Assembly (NCBI RefSeq): GCF_003369835.1
Contig: NZ_QPMJ01000002.1
Coordinates: 682,001 to 746,000 of the forward strand
Reading direction: 5' to 3'
DNA: 64,000 nucleotides
Source of the DNA: Halorussus rarus
GTDB lineage: Archaea; Halobacteriota; Halobacteria; Halobacteriales; Haladaptataceae
Of the stretch, positions 1 to 7,663 are shown in pieces. Under the pieces are notes generated by a model that was not told where the DNA came from, ran no database searches, and was given only the letters and a program-made list of their open reading frames with translations. Positions within the stretch are counted from its first letter, which is position 1, and each line of letters begins with the position of its first letter. A program made the translations under genes and the position numbers.

Positions 1-20
1 AAACTGTAACTCGTGCGCGC

Positions 21-194
21 CGACGAGTTTCGAATCGTCGGCGCGGCGATGCAGACCGTCGGTCGGGGCTTTCAAGACCCCGCGTAGCGATTGCGTACAT
101 GGCTTCCGTACCTCAGTTACGGAGGCTCACGCGGACCCGATGGCCCAAACATCGGGGTCCGCTTTCTGAGGACCCATCGGCGAGCGACGGGTCC
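21..194. other. hairpin-rich non-coding segment
   Basis: No convincing reading frame is seen in 1-335. Five stem-loops follow one another: arms at 21-26/35-40, 64-68/78-82, 105-110/118-123, 131-141/151-162 (11 bp, one bulge) and 170-175/189-194. The last two stems share the core GGACCC. This could be a structured RNA, several terminators of an upstream gene outside the window, or a decayed repeat. I compared it by eye with archaeal SRP RNA, RNase P RNA and 5S rRNA signatures and found none. The strand is unknown. Confidence 0.4.
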
Positions 195-243
195 GCGATT
201 TTGTCTCCGTGATTAGCGGATGTTCATGCCACCGTAATAAAAC

Positions 244-270
244 TTGAGCATTTTATGGCTCAATTGAGCC
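244..270. promoter_or_regulatory. palindromic operator before the island operon
   Basis: GGCTCAATTGAGCC at 257-270 is a perfect 14-bp palindrome, and a third half-site TTGAGC lies at 244-249, separated by a TATA-like run (TTTTAT). It lies about 65 bases before the start of the winged-helix gene. By inference it is an operator for that regulator or for the operon behind it. Nothing else in 1-335 looks like a promoter except the A/T-rich run at 300-315. Confidence 0.5.
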
Positions 271-335
271 TAATAATGTCGCACAGATAGACATATCGTC
301 AAAGGTAATAAACAGTGGTCTGAGTTTCTTTTACG

Positions 336-614
336 ATGTCGAGAGGGCCGGAGTGGAAGAATAGCGCCACTGAACCAACTCTAAAATTTCTGGAAGAGCA
401 TGATCTTGCCCTCTCCGCTACGGCGATTCACTATAATTTAGAGCAACTACTACAGCGTCCTCCGTCTCGGTCAACGATTACACGGGCACTCAAAGGATTA
501 CGAGATACTGGCTTAGTAGAACAACCTCATGGTTCGCTCTATCAAATTACCAACAAAGGTCGGAAATATCTTGCTGGTGACCTTGACGAGAGCGAGTTAG
601 AAAGTGACAGATGA
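336..614 (+). CDS. winged-helix DNA-binding protein
   Basis: This 92-residue protein has a winged-helix layout. Helices around residues 15-60 include a recognition-helix-like stretch near SRSTITRALKGL, followed by a short wing with GLVEQPHG and YQIT. This is typical of small haloarchaeal MarR/PhiH1-repressor-like regulators. It probably binds the palindrome at 257-270 and controls itself and the four genes that start 29 bases downstream. Codons are A/T-rich (ACT, TTA, AGA), unlike the core genome in this window, which points to transfer. The fold class is fairly secure; the role as operon repressor is inference. Confidence 0.75.
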   Translation: MSRGPEWKNSATEPTLKFLEEHDLALSATAIHYNLEQLLQRPPSRSTITRALKGLRDTGLVEQPHGSLYQITNKGRKYLAGDLDESELESDR

Positions 615-643
615 TTAATTAGATATATGCGAGTGAGGATAGA

Positions 644-1399
644 ATGCGTATAAGGGATTATTTTACCTTCGGTCGGCCAGAAGGTACTGCTGTTGCAATC
701 TTCTTGCAATCTGTTCCGATCTTTTTCGCCTTACTACCCGGAAGTCCACCAATTATTAAGTGGCCTTTTGGTCAGAAAATTGCTGTTTTAGTGTCCTCGT
801 CAGTAGCTCTTCTCTTAGCCTATGCCCTATATCGGACTATTGACCAAATTTCCCAATCCCTTCTCTCCATTGAGATGCAGAAAAGGAGTAACAAACTGAT
901 CTCGGTCGGACTTTATTCTATCGTTGGTTTGTGCTCGGCTATTATTGCGTATCTCTTGTTCATTTTCCCCACGAATGTTCATGTACCGGTTGGCCTTGAT
1001 GATTACACAACTGGAGCTGCAATGGGCCTTCTCTATTCGGAGTATATTGCACTACCACAGGCAGTACGGATAAAGGCGTCAGTAAACGGTGAACAACGAA
1101 ATCAAATGATTAGTAAATTTCTCTCAGATATAGAGAAGCTCCAAGTAGAATCTGGGAGCGAATTAGATGGCGTTTCTGAATCAATTAGTGAGTTAGGAGA
1201 CGAAATCATAACTGAAATTGAAGAGGAGCCGATATCCGGGAAAGGTTCCTTGCATACCTATTTGAAAGATTGGCTTGCCGATTTCGATGAGGCACGGAAT
1301 CTTCCCCAAGAGAGGAAATTGGTGGACCCAGACGAAGATAATCGTATCGAGTATATTACGAATAATTTAAGTGCGTTGGCACAGATTTCCGGTCCATGA
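644..1399 (+). CDS. membrane protein with cytoplasmic tail (island gene 2)
   Basis: This 251-residue protein has hydrophobic segments at about residues 15-33, 45-64 and 85-108, possibly a fourth near 120-135, then a soluble acidic tail of about 110 residues. I recognise no family. Its stop overlaps the next start by 4 bases (ATGA), so it is translationally coupled to the 193-residue gene and belongs to the same operon as the SMC-like ATPase. In known three-component ABC-type defence systems a membrane or nuclease subunit is the toxic effector. By analogy this protein could be a membrane-damaging effector, but nothing in the sequence proves that. Codon use is A/T-rich. Confidence 0.75.
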   Translation: MRIRDYFTFGRPEGTAVAIFLQSVPIFFALLPGSPPIIKWPFGQKIAVLVSSSVALLLAYALYRTIDQISQSLLSIEMQKRSNKLISVGLYSIVGLCSAIIAYLLFIFPTNVHVPVGLDDYTTGAAMGLLYSEYIALPQAVRIKASVNGEQRNQMISKFLSDIEKLQVESGSELDGVSESISELGDEIITEIEEEPISGKGSLHTYLKDWLADFDEARNLPQERKLVDPDEDNRIEYITNNLSALAQISGP

Positions 1400-1977
1400 C
1401 TGGGGGAGCATACATTGATCCGTATCCCCGCGACAAAACTCTCACTAATCACAAAGAGAATATTGCTGTAATCTGTGATCCCAGTGCGACTTGTTTTGGG
1501 GAACCACTTGAGGATTTCTTAAATAATGTGTGCTCTCAGATAACCGATTATGGGAATACAATAGATACGGCAGATAATTATAATGCAATTGAATTAGTTG
1601 AACGATCCTGTCCTACGGGGAGTTCTACCCCAGATGAACAGCGAGATGCAGAAAAATCGCTCATCACCCATAGTTTGTGGGTTATTCGGTATGAGACCTT
1701 GCTCCGAGATGACCTCTATACCGCACTCTGTTACCAAGTCCGCGGGCTTCCTGACGAGACTGCGGTCTTCTCGTGGGTTGATTCAGAAGGAGATCGGGAA
1801 AGTATCGAAACTGAGATTTCCTCACAGTTTACTAGTGTACAAGTAGCTACGAGTAAATCAGAATTGGAAGACAACATAAAGGGATATCTCGGATTTCAAG
1901 TGAATCCAAATGGGGCGGAGCAAAACGTAATTGCGTGGAGCCACAATGCTGCTAATAAGATAGACAAGATCGATTGA
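1396..1977 (+). CDS. unrecognised island protein (193 aa)
   Basis: I do not recognise this protein. It is soluble, acidic and 193 residues long, without a signal peptide or membrane segment. The first 45 residues carry two cysteines (near VICDPSATC), and the central part (LWVIRYETLL, about 95-105) looks helical. It starts inside the stop of the membrane protein gene and ends 1 base before the next start, so it is co-translated with both neighbours. In size and position it could be a small accessory subunit bridging the membrane protein and the ATPase. That is inference from operon structure only. Confidence 0.7.
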   Translation: MTGGAYIDPYPRDKTLTNHKENIAVICDPSATCFGEPLEDFLNNVCSQITDYGNTIDTADNYNAIELVERSCPTGSSTPDEQRDAEKSLITHSLWVIRYETLLRDDLYTALCYQVRGLPDETAVFSWVDSEGDRESIETEISSQFTSVQVATSKSELEDNIKGYLGFQVNPNGAEQNVIAWSHNAANKIDKID

Positions 1978-1978
1978 T

Positions 1979-2890
1979 ATGGTTAATGAATGGCTGGCTA
2001 TCCAACGGGTTGGCGAATGGGCCGGGCTGAAAGGCCAAGAGTTAGATGACTACCTTAAAACAGCTCGCGAAATCCACGAAGATGCCCTCGAAGATCGCGG
2101 AGGCGAATTTGATTTGGATAGTCAGTACTTCGAGTTCCTTAACCAAGAAGTATTTTCTAAGGATGAAATCCAGGTTCTACTCAAGGAGTTTGAGGTCAGT
2201 GAAATTACAGTATCTCACTTTGAAGAAAGCTCGGTTCCAATTGAGGAAGCTTTCCAAGCGCACACGGTAGTTGATTATGGAATTGATGAGATTGCAGACT
2301 TCGTTATGCTTCTCAAACTCATTGACAAACACCAACAATTAACGGGGAAGGAACACATTAAACCATTAGAGAAATTCCATAGTTTAGTTTACATGGTGAA
2401 CAACCGCCTATCTCAGGAGGACAATCCCCAAATTAGTAATAGCGATTTGGAGTTTGGTATGTTAGAAAGAACGGGATACCGTTATTCATTCAGGAAAAAA
2501 CAGTCTTACCCTTGGTCCTCTAGCTTACAGCGTGATCGAGACCGTCTCTTTGCATGGAATTTGCTTGATTCAAGCCCTCTTGAAGAAAGTCAAGAAAGTT
2601 GGGACATCTCCTACTCCGTTTCACTTGGAGATGCAGCTCAAATGTTTCTGACAAGGTTCGAATCAAAGCTGGAAAACTTCGATAGTGTGTTACTAAAGGA
2701 ATGGGATTTGAAGCAGCGCAAAGTCTTGGAGGACTTCGCAGATAGCTCGATGACTGGAATTGAGGACCAGTTAGAATCGCAAGACCGGTATAATGAACAT
2801 GATGCTGGAGAGACCATCTTGAATGGACGGCCAAAACGTTTTGAATCAACCAATCAAATAACAGAAAGAGTGACTGCCATTAATGTCTGA
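1979..2890 (+). CDS. putative middle component with winged-helix-like core
   Basis: This soluble 303-residue protein has no signal peptide. Residues about 135-200 show the order seen in Panacea/YwgA-type domains: a helix like KFHSLVYMVNN, then an aromatic stretch (GYRYSF) and a PWSSSLQRDRDRLFAW-like helix after a Pro. That layout usually gives a winged-helix fold. The gene overlaps the SMC-like gene by 8 bases. Small winged-helix proteins encoded just before a coiled-coil ABC ATPase are typical middle components of ABC three-component (ABC-3C/Lamassu-like) systems. The domain resemblance is a by-eye pattern and weak; the operon link is strong. Confidence 0.65.
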   Translation: MVNEWLAIQRVGEWAGLKGQELDDYLKTAREIHEDALEDRGGEFDLDSQYFEFLNQEVFSKDEIQVLLKEFEVSEITVSHFEESSVPIEEAFQAHTVVDYGIDEIADFVMLLKLIDKHQQLTGKEHIKPLEKFHSLVYMVNNRLSQEDNPQISNSDLEFGMLERTGYRYSFRKKQSYPWSSSLQRDRDRLFAWNLLDSSPLEESQESWDISYSVSLGDAAQMFLTRFESKLENFDSVLLKEWDLKQRKVLEDFADSSMTGIEDQLESQDRYNEHDAGETILNGRPKRFESTNQITERVTAINV

Positions 2891-4946
2891 AGAACCACCC
2901 GTTTTCGACCAAGTAGCGGAGAAAGTCGATAGAGAAAGTGAATTCTCGGACAGTCAACGGGAAGAGCTCAAGGATTTCTTCCTAAAGCATTATGATGAGA
3001 TAGATTTCCAATCGTCAGACATTCGTTTGGACCGAATGGCTGTTGAACACTTTCGGACAATCAATAAACGCGAAGTAGATTTCGACAAAAGAAGTACCAT
3101 CCTGTACGGAGAGAATTCTCAAGGGAAAACCAGCTTAGTGAAGTCAGTCCTTTTCAATATTGCAGGACTTCCTGAGAACAACGATTTTGAGATGACTAAT
3201 CTCATTCAGTTTGGATATTCTGGTCTCTCTACCACAGGATATTGGACAATAAATGACGAACCATATACGTTAGAACGATCTCTTCGACAATCTGGACAAG
3301 GAAGTGCACTTTCAATGGCTGATAAGCCATACCTTTCTGAAGGACATACTACTGATGCCTCAATAACTTCAAAGTACACAGATCCTTCTGAGGTCAGAGA
3401 ACGGTTTGGGCTTCAGGACCTTCGGACCCGTGGGCACGACCCATATGAAGTTCTCACTATCTTCTTCTTAATGTCCGAAGATTTCACCCGGTTCTTAGGA
3501 AGTAGCCATTCTGAGCTGATGGATTTACTATTTGGAATCAATATCACGACGGTCATATCAGTCATAGAAGACAAAATTGATGAAATTGATACCCAGATCA
3601 AAAATTACGAACTAAATGAATCTGGAGAGTCTCTCCTCCAAGAATCACTAGGTTATGGTTCTAAACAAGATGATTTGGAACACCACTTAGAAATCAAAAA
3701 AGATTTGCGACAGAGTATAGTTGACACTTTGAAAGCTAAACGGGGTCAGTTAGAGTCCCTAAATGCTACGCTTGCCGGAGAAGAAATCCCTCACGGCTTG
3801 AAATCTCGCAGAGACGAGCTTCGCGCAGAGATTGCTGATCTAAGATACGATCGAAAGGAGGTCTATGAAAAGCTTACTAGCGTGAAACGTGTAATCGAAC
3901 GCTATGAGGATACAGAAATGTTGGATGATTTGGAGGGAATTGGTGATGAACTCCGGAATTTCATGACCATTCCAAATCGTTGCCCAATTTGTACTAATAG
4001 CGTCGATAAGGAACAACGACAGAGGTTATTGGATGAGAAAGACTGTCCTCTCTGTGCAAAAGATATGCCAGAGGACCGATATCGGAAAGAGGCTGAGCAT
4101 GTGGAGACTGAATCAATTACAGATACCAGTGCACAAAAGCACCAAGAGGAGTTAGAGGAACTTCAGGAGGAAAAACAGGAATTAGAAAGAGAAAAAAGAA
4201 GTATTGAAACGCGTTTAGAGGAGGCAGAAGCTGAATTCGAGACAGTTAAACAGCGAATTGAGGAGAATGAGATCACCGACGTTGTAGAGGAACAAGAGGA
4301 GTTACAGCGTGAAGTAAGGAATCTCCAAGATCGAGTTGTGGATGTCGATGTTGAAATTGACTCCTTAGAAACAGAGCTACGAAGAGTTAAGAAAGAGAAG
4401 TTGGGGGTTAGACACATTAGAGATATTGTTGCTTCAAAAGAAGATAAACGGGATGCATACAAGCGGTTTAGAGATATTGTTGAAAAATCACGAAAAGCTC
4501 AACGAGAAGATTTGAAACAAGACTTAGCCGAGACTATGGAGAGCTTCTTGAAGGACTTCAATCATGGAACGCTAGAAAGTGCTTATGAAATCAGGTTCAA
4601 GTCTGGCGGGTCCTATCACTTTGATATCCACACAGAGGAACGAATCTTAGATTCATCAGTAGCTGACGAGAGTACTGCAGAAATCAATCTCCATGCACTG
4701 TTATTCCACACAGCCGTTCTGAAGCAACTGAGCAAGTCGTTCAATAGCCCTCCAATTCGCTTGTTCACTATCGATTCACCATTTGCAAATGAAGTGGATG
4801 AGAACAATGCGAAGGCAATCTCTAATTTCCTAATTCGCCTCCCTGATATCCTGCCCGAATATCAAATCATCTTAGCCTCCGCAGAAACGGACTCCTTTGA
4901 ACCAGACGAGTATCAAGATTCATACCAGATGCTTCAGTTCCATTAG
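2883..4946 (+). CDS. SMC/Rad50-like coiled-coil ATPase with zinc ribbon
   Basis: This 687-residue protein has the split ABC-ATPase layout of SMC, Rad50 and DndD. Walker A is GENSQGKTS at residues 76-84. Long charged coiled coils (about 240-360 and 410-530) surround a central zinc ribbon, with CPIC at 367-370 and CPLC at 388-391. The C-terminal lobe carries a signature-like ADESTAEINLH and a Walker B ending in DSP (D631-S632-P633) instead of the usual DE. Rad50 has only one CxxC per chain; two per chain means a self-contained ribbon. A DSP Walker B is common in defence ATPases such as DndD and ABC-3C members. It is the last gene of the A/T-rich operon and probably acts on DNA with the preceding gene products. 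Confidence 0.85.
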   Translation: MSEEPPVFDQVAEKVDRESEFSDSQREELKDFFLKHYDEIDFQSSDIRLDRMAVEHFRTINKREVDFDKRSTILYGENSQGKTSLVKSVLFNIAGLPENNDFEMTNLIQFGYSGLSTTGYWTINDEPYTLERSLRQSGQGSALSMADKPYLSEGHTTDASITSKYTDPSEVRERFGLQDLRTRGHDPYEVLTIFFLMSEDFTRFLGSSHSELMDLLFGINITTVISVIEDKIDEIDTQIKNYELNESGESLLQESLGYGSKQDDLEHHLEIKKDLRQSIVDTLKAKRGQLESLNATLAGEEIPHGLKSRRDELRAEIADLRYDRKEVYEKLTSVKRVIERYEDTEMLDDLEGIGDELRNFMTIPNRCPICTNSVDKEQRQRLLDEKDCPLCAKDMPEDRYRKEAEHVETESITDTSAQKHQEELEELQEEKQELEREKRSIETRLEEAEAEFETVKQRIEENEITDVVEEQEELQREVRNLQDRVVDVDVEIDSLETELRRVKKEKLGVRHIRDIVASKEDKRDAYKRFRDIVEKSRKAQREDLKQDLAETMESFLKDFNHGTLESAYEIRFKSGGSYHFDIHTEERILDSSVADESTAEINLHALLFHTAVLKQLSKSFNSPPIRLFTIDSPFANEVDENNAKAISNFLIRLPDILPEYQIILASAETDSFEPDEYQDSYQMLQFH

Positions 4947-5147
4947 ATATAGACAAATAAACTATTCTCCTGTCCCACTACCGACTCTACTGATAGCTCT
5001 CTGGGAAACCAATCCACCTGTCTGGCACGAACTTTTCTCCCAATAATATGCGAATAAGAACATCAATTCTACAGAAATTGAGCGAGAGCCCTAGGTCGCC
5101 GCCGAGGCCGACCCCAACGAACTGGTTGAGACCACGAATACAACACC

Positions 5148-5354
5148 ATGCCCGACGCGGTGAAAGCGAAGCTCCAAGAAATCGAGCAGGGCGAACTCGA
5201 AGAGGGTGCATTCGACAAGGGCAAAATCGCGGAGACGATCTGCGACCGGATAACGAGTGGAGAGTATAAGGCGGACGACCTCGGCGAGGAGACGGTAGAA
5301 TCGATGAGGTCGTTGGTAGAGAGACTAAGTGGTGTTCTCGAAGAGTCTGAGTGA
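5148..5354 (+). CDS. small acidic protein; tail of a repeated gene (copy 1)
   Basis: The open frame codes for 68 residues beginning MPDAVKAKLQEIEQ and ending in an acidic helical tail. Two shorter copies of the first 25-30 codons occur at 8960 and 11730. In copy 2 the frame stays open upstream of the ATG, so the ATG is probably internal to a longer ancestral gene and this is its C-terminal end. Here a TGA lies six codons before the ATG. It may still be translated as a short protein, but I think it is a remnant. I do not recognise the parent family. The 200 bases before it hold nothing else I can identify. Confidence 0.4.
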   Translation: MPDAVKAKLQEIEQGELEEGAFDKGKIAETICDRITSGEYKADDLGEETVESMRSLVERLSGVLEESE

Positions 5355-5393
5355 GTTGCTCTCCCCTGTCAGATAATTCTCTCCTACGGCAAT

Positions 5394-5690
5394 CTAGAGC
5401 AGGTCCGCATCCTCAGACGACTCGATCTCCCCATCCCAGTCCTGGGCCGCTTGCCGAATCCCGTACTTCCGGTCGGCGATACTCAACATCCGACTTTCGA
5501 GGCTGTCGATGTACTCCTTCAGCTCGTCCTCGGTCTCGATCACGAAGTAGCCGTTCCCGCCGGAAGTGATTGGGATGTTCTCCTCGAGGATGAGTTCCCG
5601 GATGACAGCTCGCGTGTTCGGGAATGAACCGATATCGTTGACGCCGATCTACTCGGTGATTTCTCGGGCCGAAATCGAGCGGGCAAACAT
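5394..5690 (-). pseudogene. small helical protein gene broken by a stop codon
   Basis: Read on the minus strand, a frame starting at the ATG at 5690 (MFARSISAREITE) hits a TAG at 5649-5651 and then continues open for 84 codons to the TAG at 5394. The downstream part (NTRAVIRELILEENIPITSG, then GNGYFVIETEDELKEYI) is typical of small haloarchaeal HTH-like accessory proteins and ends in an acidic tail. No usable start codon follows the internal stop. I take it as a decayed gene. Confidence 0.55.
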
Positions 5691-5813
5691 CACGCATTTC
5701 AAAGGAATGGTTTTCTGCATCTACTGTATTTTGAGCGACCCTTGCACGATGTGCACGGAATAAACTGAATATACTCTGAATTGCCACTTTGGGTGTGCGT
5801 GGGGTGATAACGC

Positions 5814-5975
5814 ATGGCAAAAAAGTTCGGACACTGTAAAGAGTGTGGACAGAATTTCAAGCGAGCACGGATTAGCGGACGCCGCAAAGGGTACAAAGTG
5901 CTGAATAAGGGCAAGCATAGTACCCGCATTCGTTGCAAGGGGTGTGGCCGTACTGTTACTGTCAACGATAGATAA
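5814..5975 (+). CDS. 53-residue basic zinc-ribbon protein
   Basis: A short intact frame encodes 53 residues with two cysteine pairs, C8-x2-C11 and C41-x2-C44, which is the spacing of a small zinc ribbon. It is unusually rich in Lys and Arg for a haloarchaeon, whose proteins are nearly always acidic, which suggests RNA or DNA binding. The ATG at 5814 follows an A/T-rich stretch. Codon use (AAA, AAG, CGT mixed) differs from the core genes. Neighbours are pseudogenes, so it may be a survivor of a mobile element. The family is not recognised. Confidence 0.6.
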   Translation: MAKKFGHCKECGQNFKRARISGRRKGYKVLNKGKHSTRIRCKGCGRTVTVNDR

Positions 5976-6035
5976 GCGACGACGTTCCATTTTTTGTAGA
6001 GTTCGATATTCACGACTCATCGGTTCCGGACCGGA

Positions 6036-6236
6036 TTCGTCCCCCGCGAAGTCGAGCATCGCAACGCCGAAGTCACCCATTTCACCGAAATCTTCGCCCC
6101 ACTCACCGACGGTAACCCCGCCGACACCACTCTCCTCCTCGGTCCCTCGGGAGTCAGGAAGACCTGCCTTGCGAAGTACACCGCCGAGCAGCTCCGCCAG
6201 GAGGTCCTCGACGTCGAGTACCAGTACGTCAACTGA
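6036..6236 (+). pseudogene. orc1/cdc6 fragment with damaged Walker A
   Basis: The frame reads FVPREVEHRNAEV, then FAPLTDGNPADTTLLLGPSG, then TCLAKYT and a segment ending YQYVN before a TGA. This is the conserved N-terminal part of haloarchaeal Orc1/Cdc6 replication initiators, which have about 350-400 residues. Only about 66 codons remain. The Walker A that should read GPSGAGKT reads GPSGVRKT, so the P-loop glycine is lost. Upstream the likely N-terminus lies in another frame. This is a remnant of a plasmid or secondary replicon. Confidence 0.8.
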
Positions 6237-6254
6237 GAATTGATTAGCAGATTC

Positions 6255-6626
6255 TCAGGGTTCCCCAGCTTCCCCCAACTCCGCAATCCGCCTGGCCATA
6301 TCCTCAGTTGCTCGCGCTGCTGAATTACAACTGTATGTACGGATTCTCTGAGTCTCGCAGATACTCCCTCGCGGGGTTCGTCGCACCGTTCGCCCGCTCT
6401 TTTCGGAACTGTTGGGCCTCTGCGACGTGCGCGAGTCTACGAGGCTTCCCGAAGGTCTTCCGGTACTGAGGAGAGGTACCGAACTTCTCCTTAACATTAG
6501 ACCCAGATGGGTCGTACGTCGGCGGAACTGACGGGAGCCCTTCCACGTCGGGGGATTCCCGTTCGCTTCAAGGTACTCCTCGAGGTCGTCGTCGTCGACG
6601 GCTCGAAGACGAAGTACATGGCCCAA
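6255..6626 (-). pseudogene. frameshifted gene and HicB-like tail
   Basis: Two minus-strand frames share this stretch. The start (LEEYLEANGNPPTWKG) is in one frame. A more protein-like continuation (GLPSVPPTYDPSGSNVKEK, then YRKTFGKPRRLAHVAEAQQF) is in another and ends at about 6325. Closest to 6255 the first frame reads SAARATEDMARRIAEL, which matches the C-terminal half of the intact 66-residue protein at 13393-13593. At least two broken genes are therefore present. I do not know the first family. Confidence 0.5.
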
Positions 6627-6697
6627 TTCCTCGACGCTGAGGCTACGACAAGGCCGACGTCAAGAAAGAGAGATTACGCGATGACCCCGAAATTACG

Positions 6698-7315
6698 ATG
6701 TCGATGGTACAACAATCTACCAGAGCCATAAATGTTAACGAAAAGCACTTCCTATCCACTGTAATGGACGATATCAACCAACACGCCCTTGAGGAGATTA
6801 GCCACACTGGTGGTTCCATCTCGACTGAAAGAATCCTGTTCTTAATCGAGTACTACGATTCCGACGGTGAGCCAGGAATCCCCCGCGATCGATACGACAG
6901 GTACGCGGAGGCTATCGAGGCGAACGACCGGGTCCCGTACACCGCCGAAGAAATGCGCGCAGTCATCGACTCACGGCTGACGGACTCTCGGACGTGGGTC
7001 CCGCATGCGTTCTATCAGATCGCACCGAATCGAATCAGCCTCTTTCCGGCGCGCTGGCACGATAAACTCGATGGAGAAACCGACGTGCGAGAACACGTGC
7101 GTTACATCCAAAGCGCCGACTCGGGCTTTCATGGCGACGATGGGAACCTACATACAGCTGGAGTACCCAAACAGTTGCTGATTCGAGCAGTATCCGTGTT
7201 CGGAGGTGAAGACCCGGAGACTGTCAAGGAGCAACTCGATAATCACATACGGAACGGAGACCTACGCGCGCTTCCCGACCAAAATCCAAACGCCGACATT
7301 CAACTTCAGGAATGA
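6698..7315 (+). CDS. unrecognised haloarchaeal protein (205 aa)
   Basis: I do not recognise this family. The protein is soluble, acidic, without signal peptide or membrane segments. An N-terminal helix (ERILFLIEYY, about residues 45-55), a central Trp/Pro-rich part (TWVPHAFYQI, about 98-107) and a C-terminal Glu/Asp-rich part are visible. The ATG at 6698 is given here; ATGs at 6704 and 6764 are possible, and the latter drops an ill-fitting leader. Codon use is closer to the core genes than to the island at 0.3-5 kb. It stands alone between pseudogenes. Confidence 0.6.
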   Translation: MSMVQQSTRAINVNEKHFLSTVMDDINQHALEEISHTGGSISTERILFLIEYYDSDGEPGIPRDRYDRYAEAIEANDRVPYTAEEMRAVIDSRLTDSRTWVPHAFYQIAPNRISLFPARWHDKLDGETDVREHVRYIQSADSGFHGDDGNLHTAGVPKQLLIRAVSVFGGEDPETVKEQLDNHIRNGDLRALPDQNPNADIQLQE

Positions 7316-7663
7316 AGCGGTGCTCTTGTGTAGTAAATTGTTGATTCCAGATAGCTTGCTTCAGGACTACTACTTTGAGAGGCAATCGTAGGAAGAGCAC
7401 TCAAAGTAATACTTTCACTTCCGGTGTGGCGAGATTACGGTTTTGAAGGAAAGAGCCCACTTCCAGATTGGGGAGTAAGAATAGAAGATACGATTCCGTA
7501 ATCCTCACTGACAATTCGTACTTGTAACGCTTCCAGACCAATGTTAGAAATCCGCCTCGGGTCCCGTACTGTTGCTCAACCTTCCCACTGAGCCAAATCG
7601 TGTAGCCCCTCGGCAGGAGGATGAACAAAACCATTAACTTACGACATGAAAAGGAGGCGGTAA
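7316..7663. other. intergenic stretch with little content
   Basis: No convincing gene is present. The 16-base string TACTTTCACTTCCGGT at 7410-7425 recurs exactly at 13331-13346, also in a gap within this accessory region. The last 40 bases (AAAACCATTAACTT and following) are A/T-rich and probably hold the promoter of the gene starting at 7664. Confidence 0.4.

Noticed and set aside
1-215. SRP RNA, RNase P RNA or 5S rRNA
   Set aside because: The stems do not follow the known order of these RNAs and none of their conserved loops was found by eye. Left as an unassigned structured segment.
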